A stretch of DNA of 64,000 nucleotides from Icerya purchasi (taxonomy: Eukaryota; Arthropoda; Insecta; Hemiptera; Monophlebidae). The stretch is from contig CM077115.1 in the NCBI GenBank assembly GCA_039619475.1, positions 498,811,352 through 498,875,351 of the forward strand, in the 5' to 3' direction. A model generated the notes under the pieces. That model ran no database searches, was not told the origin of the DNA, and was given only the letters and a program-made list of their open reading frames with translations. Both the position numbers and the translations under genes were made by a program. This document shows, one piece after another, positions 55,433 through 64,000 of the stretch (position 1 is its first letter; each line of letters starts with the position of its first letter).

Positions 55433-58400
55433 AAAATCAGACTTACAATTTTAAAATCATGATTTTATATTTTTATTTAATTTTCAGTATGATATGTGAC
55501 TAAACTAGAGACAAGCTTTATAAAGTAACGACGTCGTACATATCAATATGAACTGTAAAGGAACATAATAAACTGGTATAGGTGTGCCTTACATTTTAAA
55601 GTTGAATTGAAATTTTTACAATTACTTTTCAAAAATAAAAGGCACGAAATACTATGAAATTTTTTAAAATTATACATTATTAGTTGTGTGTTTTTTTTTT
55701 TAATTTTCAGTAAAATATAAAATAAATGTATCGATAGTTCATCGTATAACGATTAAACTAGCAATGAACTAAACACAATGACAACATTGGAATATGAATT
55801 AAAAAAAAAAAAAAAAAAAAAACTGGGAGGACTAATCTGCAAATTTACTGCATTCTTTTTTCTTTTTTCTTTTTTTTTTATTTCATTCATTTTCACAAAA
55901 TATATTTAAATTTTTTCATACACTTCTTCGTGCCATGAAAAATTCGCCCGCATCAGAGATTATAAAATAATATATGTTTTTGAATTGTACGTGTTTGAAA
56001 GAGTTTTCGATTTATAAAATGAAGTCAGTTCTAAATACAATTAAAACATTGATGGGAATATCTGATTTAATTAACTCCAATCATCATTACTGTAAAGGTA
56101 TAACGATTTTCTGTCGAATACGCTGTAATAGTGGAGTGAAATAATAATACATTGTCCCTAGCCATAGTCTAACTCGCTGAAATTAAATTTCCAATAAAAT
56201 ATTCCGTTTATCGATAAACTTTCACATTTGGCCAAATTGTGTCCCGGACGTATTAATAATTAATCTAAAAGAGAGTGTGTATATAAATGCAATAAAATAA
56301 TCAGACGACTTTCGTTCCGAATCCTTTACTTTTAAATATGATAGATAAGATAATCAACAAAATAAACTGCCGGATTTTTAAAATACGAAAATAAAAAGTC
56401 TTAATTCAAAATTCTTACATACTAAATAATTATAGTTATTGTTAACTTTCATACGGAATCCTCAGCGCACGGAGCCTCATGCTTGACTGAATTTGTTTTG
56501 TTTTTTTTTTTTCTACTTGTGCAGAACCTACTAAAAATGTTACATCATTTCAGTGTATAAAAAAACTATCCTTGTTTAAAAGAAAGAAAAATAAATTAAA
56601 AAAAGAATTGTAGCAACCGAGTTTTTGTAAATATCAGATTTACTTCAACTGAGTAATCTTTATATGCATCATTGTATGATTCTAACTTATATTTGAGCGG
56701 TTATATATGTATATATGTGTGTGTGTGCGTGTTTTATTGTTTGTATATTAAAGAAACTTTAATCAGCTTTAAACTTTCCGTATATCGCTAGAGTTACAAA
56801 ATAAACTAAAGTATAATAATACACAAATTTTAGGTACGTATTTTTAAATTCCGTATACAACAATGTTCAAGACGTAAAGTATGAAAACATTTACAGGAAT
56901 ATTATTGAAAACTTTTAGAAGTTCCACATGTTCTGTGCCATGAATCTAAACAAAACAAAAATTAACAGACAATGCAAATTACTTAAAAATACAAAGTACT
57001 GTTTTCTTTGCTGTTTTTTTTTATTTTTTATTATTATTACTATTATTTTTCATCAATTTAAGAATCTGAAAATTAAACTAAAATCTCTATATTGAAATTA
57101 AATAAAAATTCCGCTGTCTTTAAGCATAATACCATTATTTCTTATATTGGCATATTGTAACATTGAACTTCGAAAAATCGTATTTTTATTTTAAACTGCA
57201 CAATACCCATGTTTTCTTATTAATCAGTATCACAAAGAATAGTTCATCAATAAGTCATTTGTACACTTTCAAATCACACTTTTTGTTATTTTTACATAAT
57301 TATATTAGAAATATTTCGTTACAATTTAAAATTTCGTCGTATTCTGGAGAGAACAAAATCGATTTTCGTTTTTCCATTTAAATCTCTCGATTTAGTTAAG
57401 CCGTGTTAAATTAAGTACACGTGTACATACGCGCATTGATCTTTTCTTTCCTTTTGTGATCTGTAATTATTTTATATAATACAAATAAAAATTTATTCAT
57501 ATTACGTTAACATATTCGCAGTGTGATTTGTGAACTTTTTTGAACAAATACGAGTTCTTCGTATATCTTTATAACTTAGTATTTTTTTATTATGTGCGAA
57601 TTATTTTTGTATCGAGTTTTTCAGTTAGTTATTTAAAGGGTATACAGTTTAATTGTTCCCTCTCCCCTCTCCTCTAATTCCGTGTTAAAATAAATTCTCT
57701 TTCTTTTATGCTTTTCTTATAAGTTATACGTACACATTCAAAGCCGTATGATAAGTTTTTATATTATTATTTAACTTTTGTGCATTTTAAAAAAAACTTT
57801 AAATATTTCTAAATGAATTTGTCAAAGTAGACCTCAATGTTCCTTAAGGAAATCAATTTTTTACTTTATTTTCGCACTAGCTAATTTGAGGACATTTTTT
57901 TAACAGCATTATAAGGATCAATTTCCATTTAATGTCATAAAAAATGGCAATTTGACAAAAGAGAAATTCGTTATTCTTTTTCAAAAATTCGGTAATATAG
58001 GGAAAAAACAGAACAAAACAAAAAAAAACAAATGCTGTTCACTATTAGCGATAGCTATATATTTCTTAAATTAGTTGACAGGAAGTGTTAAATATCGCAT
58101 ATCAAACTAGTTAGTAAATTAGATTGAGTTTAATGCTAGAAGGTCATTAGTAGCTTTTGTAGCTCCGCATTACTTTGTATTTTTAATAATTTTTTTTTCT
58201 TCTTTTTTTTTGGGTGGGGGAGAAAAGGCTGATTACTTATTTAATTAATTAATATTTCTGAAAAATGAATTTAATTGGAACATAATTGTTACCGCGTTTT
58301 TATAGTAAGAATAAAACATATTCATGCGCACAATGTTGCTTTATAATAAGTTCATAGATATTACATTATTTTCCCCGTTCTATAATCGGTGTTTTTGATT

Positions 58401-59914
58401 AAAGTTAATTATTATAACTATTAAAACGTATTCGAACATCGATCTATGCGAAATAACAAAAACTTTCAGAAAATATTTAAATTACGCTAGTGCAATACAG
58501 GTAATTCTCGGAAATTATTTTATAAATTTAGTTCTATAATTGTATATATCAAAATAGTAACCGTTGTCGTATACGTTATTATTGTAAGTTCGTATTAACT
58601 TTCAATGTGTACAGCTTTATAAATATGTTATGAAAATTGTATTTTTACGAATGCAAAATATTTTTTGACTGTGCATGTTATTGTACTTGGTTTGCGTACT
58701 GGATTATTTGTACTGCTTTTATAAATATAAATATGCTTAGCATGTTTTTTTTTATTACATATTTAATAAATTATTTACTGAAATAAATTTTAAACAATAA
58801 TGCCTTTTTTTTTTTTTCGAATGTAATTTGGTGTTATTTAAACATTCAGAGAAGTAAATCTTGAAAGAAATTTTACTTTAGACCAGTCAAACAGAAAATT
58901 AATAAACTTTGAATCGTGATTATTAACAGAGTACCCTTTTATACATACACGCTGACTCCCAAACAAATTCGCACAAGTAAGAAATTTTTGGTTTTTTTGC
59001 AACTGTGGAGACAACAAAGAACGCAATGAAAAATGGGAAAAAAAACTTCTAATAATAGTATAACGTCGCAGCCATACAGATTACGTAATAAGAAAAACGA
59101 CACAACAAATATATAAAGCTCCGCTATAAAATGTGCCTCAAGCATCAAAATAAAAAAAAAAACGCATATATTGTAGGCTCCAACACGCGTGGCTCCATCT
59201 AACCCAACTCGCATATTAACAGAAATCGAAAAAACACGTGTGCACCATCCTCCGGACACCCATATTATCAAAAAAATCGAAAGCGTGGCGAAGAAGTACA
59301 TTAGGAAGTAATATGTATGAAAGAAAAATTGGTTGTGTAAAGCGTGGACTTATTACCCTCTTCGAGGCCCAATGATTCACACATTGGACTTATTTGGACG
59401 CCATCCGATGTTACAGTTGATTGAATAACCTTGGGAGCACTTGAAATTCTTATGCATACTGCACCCAGATGACAACAAGCAGATTAGCACCAAGATTCCT
59501 CCCAAAACATGGCAACCTGACGTGAATCGACGTAGAACGCATACTAAAAATTTGATCGTTATGGGAAAGAAATAAAAAAATAAGTGATGATTATTTAAAA
59601 ATTTTTACGCAATCCTCAAATCGTCAATATTTCCAGTAAGAAAATTAGTTTTGATAAGGTCTCAAATAACACGCACTATCTAATTTTAAATGACCCAATA
59701 TAAAGCAGTTCTAACTTACGCATTCGCTTTTTTGCTTTATTTGATAAGATATGATTTTTTAAATAAATTCAATAAGTTCACGTAATCTTCACCGAAAACG
59801 CAAAATACCTTAACTAATATAAATCTAAGCGATAACGCCGAAAACGCTATAAAATGTGAATATCCAAAAAGGCACTTGGCATTTCACAATTCTACGCCTT
59901 AGTATTATGTACAA

Positions 59915-59960
59915 CTAGCGGACCCGGCAGACGTTGTCCTGCCTGAATATTGGCTTGTGT
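59915..59960 (-). repeat. Helitron-like 3' terminus
   Basis: CTAG at 59915-59918, preceded by host A, is followed by GCGGACCCGGCAGACGTTGT, in which GGCAG...CTGCC forms a hairpin. This is the same arrangement (CTAG, ~10 nt, GC hairpin) as the clear Helitron 3' end at 42849, in the same orientation. The matching 5' end was not located. Confidence 0.5.
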
Positions 59961-60200
59961 GCTATTAGCGGATTAAGGAAACGTTTTTTCGATATTCTAA
60001 TTTTCTACTGTTGTCCCAAGCAAAATCCAAAAAGTAAGTGCAGTTTCTCGTTATCCTGTGCCGTTCAATTCTCGTGAAACTTAAAATTTTTTCCACAAAT
60101 TTAATGAAATCGTAAAATGAAGGTCTACACAGCTGGAATGTGAATGAGTACGATATAATAACAGTTAGATGATAGTGACAAATGTGGTAGGTGGACAATT

Positions 60201-60498
60201 TGGACCGGGATAGCAGTCCATTTTTTCGATTCTTTCTCTTTTTATATACCTTTTTTTTTAAACTTACAAATGAAACGCATTTACCGAAACGAAAATACGA
60301 ATAGGTCTGAATAACTTGGAACGCGAAAAACATACAAAAAATGGTTGATACGCTTATTGTAATGTTGTATGTTTTTCGTGTTTCAAGTTATTCAGACCTA
60401 TTCGTATTTTCGTTTCGGTAAATGTGTTTCATTTGTAAGTTTAAAAAAAAATTATAAGAAGAGAAAGAATCGAAAAAATGGACCGCTATCCCGGTCTA
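60201..60498. repeat. Long inverted repeat, ~135-bp arms, 29-nt loop
   Basis: 60201-60336 and 60366-60498 are near-perfect complements. The inner ends are CATACA (60331) and TGTATG (60366); the outer ends are GGACCGGGATAG and CTATCCCGGTC. The loop sequence GGTTGATACGCTTATTGTAA (60343 on) recurs immediately outside the right arm (60499-60522) with two mismatches in 24 bases, giving the pattern arm, loop, complementary arm, loop. Could be a foldback element or the product of template switching. Confidence 0.85.
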
Positions 60499-62612
60499 GG
60501 TTGATGCACTTATTGTAATGTTCGCAATCGACCTTTCGATTTGCTGCCAGTCGCTAATATTTCGGATCAAGGACCTTTCAGTTGTTATAAATGCCTCATT
60601 GTTGGGACAATCTTTTTGTGCTCCTCAAATTTCTTTCTTGACCTGATTGTCGAGTGGTGTGGATGTTTCACTTTTCTTATAGTTCTTGCGGTATTTGTGA
60701 AGTTGGGTCATTTATTTTTTTATTTTTTCCCCCGATTTAGGGTGTACCGTGTTTAAGAGAAATGCAGACCGGTTTGCACCGTACTCGCTAAACAATTATT
60801 CGCCTACATCTTTATTATACATTTAGTTTAGTGTTGCGACCATTTAACGACGGTAAATGTGGCCCGCTACAATTCACAAATGTTAGGACGACATTTTACT
60901 CATACCGCTATACCTGTTTTCTTTTCCGGTGTATGGTGGAGGTTTTCTTTCTGTTTTTTTTTTTTTTGCTAAATTAAATATGATAAACTGATCATCGTTA
61001 GTTAGAAATAATTACCTCCCTCGAAAATAATCATTAAACCCTTTGTTTTTACTTATTGATTTATTTATTTTTTTGGGCTCGTCAGCTATCGGGACATTCA
61101 TCTAGCGCGCACTATCGTTTTTGTTTACACTTTTCCGATAACTGTAGCAGCATTGGGACCATCGAACGTAACATCATTGCCTAACCGCATTATGCATCGT
61201 GTTATTTAATTGTAAGTACCCGGCGCACTGAGCAGTTGCTCGGCTCACAAAATGATGCTGTCTTCAGAAATTAAATTATACGTTTGCCTTTTTTTTCTCT
61301 TTTGAATATTTTATAAAAACATATCCAAACGTTACGAAAATATCGAGCACACATTAAACCACGAATACGAACGGATAATACGCGAGTAACAGATGGGCGG
61401 CAAAAAAAAATCAAACGTGGACCATAAGTGTAGATTACGAAAGAAGAGTAACTCCGCTGTTATCCGGAGACTACTTTAAATATCATAGACTGAACATGTA
61501 ATATATGCGCCAGTGATAGCAACAATAGGGGAACAATGAAAACTATTCGAAGGCATTAAACATCGAAAAATAGAATATCCTGGCTCCTAAAATAAGAGAA
61601 AACGGTTTGTTTACAATGGCGATATAAGGAAAGATACATTCCGTCTTCTTTTTCATGCAATCCGATTCGGATGTAGCTTAACAAACTTTTCATGGACTCT
61701 ACCATTTGACGAAATTTGTCTCGACTTCTTGCAACCTGCAATAATTCTCCTACTTTTGTAACTCCAGTTCATGCCTTAATATTTTGGAGTCAAAAACTCC
61801 TTCCTCGTCCCATTTTCCATTCTACCGCTCCCATCATTATTGTTTACAGAAGGTGAAATGTTGGTCCTCTCATAAAATTTGCAAAGAAATTTGTTTTTCG
61901 TTTTCTAATTATGTCCATTAGTACCGAATCCGTTTTCATCAATTGTAGCGCACCGCCGCATTACTGTAGTTGCGTAAGGATTTCGAATTTAAGTGTGAAT
62001 AACATTCCCGGTAGCAAATATTAAAAATCCCGTTGGAGGATTTTTTATTTCTCTGTAAAAAACGAATAGAAAACGCTACCTTTTTTTTAAACTCCCTGCA
62101 ATTAGTACAGTAATTAGGCTAGGAATGCGACTTGTTTGTTTAGATCATGTCATGGAACTCTGATGATTTCAGTAACGCAAAAAGAAAAGTAACGGACCAT
62201 AAATTATTTATTTCACTTATACCAGAATTTAATAAAATGTTATTTAGAGTTTATCATTTACCATAGTAATCATTCTATTTAAATTTTAATTGATGAATTT
62301 TATGGTTTTAGATATGATCACCACCGATAACACACTGAACTATCGTTTTCAATTTAATTATTTTTCGCAAAAAAATATCAATATTCAATGCGGAATTTGT
62401 TGTTGTTATGAAATCGTGTGACAGCAGAACTGTCAAACTAAACGTCACATTGTAACACCATTTTTGCCATTTTTTCTTAATGTTCCGACTTCTTCGATGG
62501 ATTTTTCTAAAATTTTCTTTCGTACAAACCTTGTTCTGACATTTACGAACACAACAAAAAACAAAAAAAAAACAGCCAAATCGATCGAGTCGTTCTCAAG
62601 TTATGATCTTTT

Positions 62613-62613
62613 T

Positions 62614-62664
<51 letters not shown>
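62613..62664. repeat. (TA)n microsatellite
   Basis: Long alternating TA run abutting the 5' end of the SINE at 62665. Confidence 0.9.
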
Positions 62665-62667
<3 letters not shown>

Positions 62668-63015
62668 GTCGCGATAGCCTAGTTGCTAGAGCGCTTGACT
62701 TCCGTTACGGAGATCACGGGTTCGATCCCGAGCGACGACGAACTCATTACAAGAATAAATAAATAAATAAAATAATCGCTAATAGTCACGTGGAAGGCAA
62801 TGGCAAACTACCACGTTCAACATCATATGCGCCCTAGGTCAGTACACAGCAGACCCACATGGGACTGCATTTGTATATCGATTAATCAAACGATTACTAA
62901 TCAGTTCCGAATGTAGTCTTGTGTGCGTACACCTGCGTTGCATATAACAATTGCCTAGTACACTACCTATGTCTGTACTGCTGAGATGTACAAATAGGTA
63001 GTCGCCGACGCTCAG
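62665..63015 (+). mobile_element. tRNA-derived SINE, best-preserved copy
   Basis: Starts GTCGTCGCGATAGCCTAGTT with the A-box-like GATAGCCTAGTTGC and B box GGGTTCGATCCC. The first seven bases GTCGTCG can pair with CGACGAC at about 62733-62739, an acceptor-stem-like pairing over a ~75-nt tRNA-sized head. The body (AATAAATAAATAAA, TAATCGCTAATAGTCACGTG, CATCATATGCG) and the end (TGTACAAATAGGTAGTCG, CGCTCAGTAATTAAG) match the other SINE copies. Pol III-type promoter elements are internal. Because the body is attached and repeated elsewhere, I call it a SINE, not a tRNA gene. Confidence 0.88.
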
Positions 63016-63254
63016 TAATTAAGTATGGCACTATAAAGAAAAATATATATATATATACTATTAAAGAAGCCCGTGGAAACTCGACGGACGGCAGAATTCA
63101 CTAAATAACACATACCGGAATAATTTCTTTACTACGGCGCCATCTGTCGGGAATGTTGGTAATCAGTGTTTTGGCGCTCTCTTTCGATCAATTTTTATTA
63201 ATTTTATTATTTATTTATTTTTTTTTTTTTTGACTTTTAAGTAACCTACATTGT

Positions 63255-63330
63255 TCCCCCTAACCCTATAAATATACTGCCCAAATTTCATAAAAATCGG
63301 CTGGATAGTTTCGAAGTCTATAGAGGACAT
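63255..63330. repeat. Conserved inner block of a Helitron-like repeat
   Basis: CCCAAATTTCATAAAAATCG, GCTGGATAGTTTCGAAG resembles the block at 43860-43890 in the Helitron and at 24765-24800. It is followed by CATACATACATAC and a long (TA)n run. Only this end is recognisable. Confidence 0.45.
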
Positions 63331-63344
63331 ACATACATACTTTC

Positions 63345-63349
<5 letters not shown>

Positions 63350-63403
<54 letters not shown>
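63350..63403. repeat. (TA)n microsatellite
   Basis: Alternating TA run following the Helitron-like block. Confidence 0.9.
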
Positions 63404-63405
<2 letters not shown>

Positions 63406-64000
63406 TAGATACACAACGAGACTTTACACTTAGTGGTTTTTTGTCCTCGAAAAATAAACGAAATTTATAACTATCCAACAGGCCTTAGCGAATTTTTGCA
63501 GATATTTTCAATACCAAAAACGCGCACAGGTACAATTCCACCACCCGATCGTACAGTTACTGTGCTAGCGCAATCTATCTCTTTAACAACCAACTTGTTA
63601 CGATTCCCTTCAGTTGTATGTTCTTTTCTGTTATCATTATGTCTCTTAATATTTTTACTACTTTTATTCCTATTATTTTTATTTTTATTCCTCTGTTCTT
63701 TTGCTTATTGTTACTATCCTTATTTTTATTTCTCTGCTTCTTTTCTATTTCCTCGATGCGTTTCTCTCAATTTATTCTATCCCAGTCTTACGATAATCAC
63801 AGCCCGTCGATCAATATTGGCTAATTCCTGAATGATTTCACTCCGCGCAATAATTATTATTTCCTTTACTTTCTTTTTTTACTGATCTCTCTATTATTGT
63901 GTCGAGGTTTTCAATATTTTTATTGATCCGCGACCATTTCTCTTTCGCCTGTTCGAGATTACTCTTCACTTTTATAATTACTGAGATAACTTATCGTTTT

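Larger units (their letters stand above)
54798..64000. other. HLCS 3' untranslated region and downstream repeat-rich DNA
   Basis: The 3' UTR starts after 54797 but its end cannot be fixed; AATAAA occurs at 55567 and 57690 among others. No second host gene was recognised. The stretch holds two hairpins (55310-55432 and 60201-60498), a Helitron-like end (59915), a SINE (62665-63015), the inner part of another Helitron-like repeat (63255-63330) and (TA)n tracts. 56000-58900 and 60900-62400 are AT-rich with nothing I can name. Confidence 0.4.

Noticed and set aside
59340..59575. Possible Tc1-like transposase relic
   Set aside because: A short run reading PWEHLKF...NKQIS vaguely recalls the Tc1 C-terminal region, but neighbouring motifs are missing; too weak to call.
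60541..60756. Hydrophobic 71-codon frame next to the long inverted repeat
   Set aside because: Could read as a membrane segment, but T-rich DNA gives hydrophobic frames by chance and nothing else supports it.
62665..62740. Stand-alone tRNA gene
   Set aside because: The anticodon arm does not pair properly, and the unit is fused to a body that recurs in other SINE copies in this window.
63433..63831. 132-codon frame near the right edge
   Set aside because: Phe/Leu-rich translation of T-rich DNA, with no conserved motif; not supported as a gene.
1..64000. CRISPR array, prokaryotic operon or phage-type system
   Set aside because: Spliced genes, SINEs, LINEs and intron structure show eukaryotic DNA; no regularly spaced direct repeats with unique spacers are present.

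Overview
The window is AT-rich animal nuclear DNA, most likely from an insect with a large, transposon-filled genome. A hemipteran is my best guess, from the mix of elements and the style of the encoded transposase relics; the order is an inference. There is no bacterial-type gene organisation.

The one host gene I can support is holocarboxylase synthetase (biotin--protein ligase, HLCS) on the + strand. It runs from an ATG at 9034 to a TAG at 54795-54797. I could build 17 coding exons; every intron has GT-AG borders and all phases agree, giving an uninterrupted frame of 3006 nt (1001 codons plus stop). The last six exons carry the catalytic and C-terminal domains of the BirA/HLCS family. The gene spreads over about 46 kb because its introns (0.1 to 8.6 kb) are full of repeats.

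Upstream of HLCS, positions 540-7446 hold a nested stack of DNA transposons. The outermost is a Kolobok-like/'Mutator-like transposase' element (544-7442, TTAA target duplications, broken transposase on the - strand). It was hit by a mariner (1016-2312, TA duplication, with a stop, a frameshift and a lost third catalytic Asp). It was also hit by a hAT-type MITE (3967-7205, 8-bp duplication CCCAACAC), which itself contains a piggyBac-like element (4133-7058, TTAA) with a broken transposase. Removing the insertions leaves about 2353 bp of Kolobok and about 309 bp of hAT MITE. A further hAT MITE (7826-8375) lies between this stack and HLCS.

The HLCS introns hold: a 964-bp hAT-type element with a perfect 8-bp duplication (12447-13410); a tRNA-derived SINE family; two LINE reverse-transcriptase remnants on the - strand (16060-16870, 44866-46460); a canonical non-autonomous Helitron that keeps the start of its Rep/helicase gene (42849-43953); a pogo/Tigger-type MITE (30469-30826); three decayed Tc1/mariner relics; a four-copy ~310-bp repeat family; a degenerate ~160-bp tandem array; and several foldback repeats.

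Downstream of HLCS (54798-64000) I see no second gene, only repeats: two hairpins (one with ~135-bp arms), a full SINE, Helitron-like ends and (TA)n tracts. I found no CRISPR array, no rRNA and no confident stand-alone tRNA. I see no evidence for a new functional system; the strongest observation is the transposon stack with readable insertion history.
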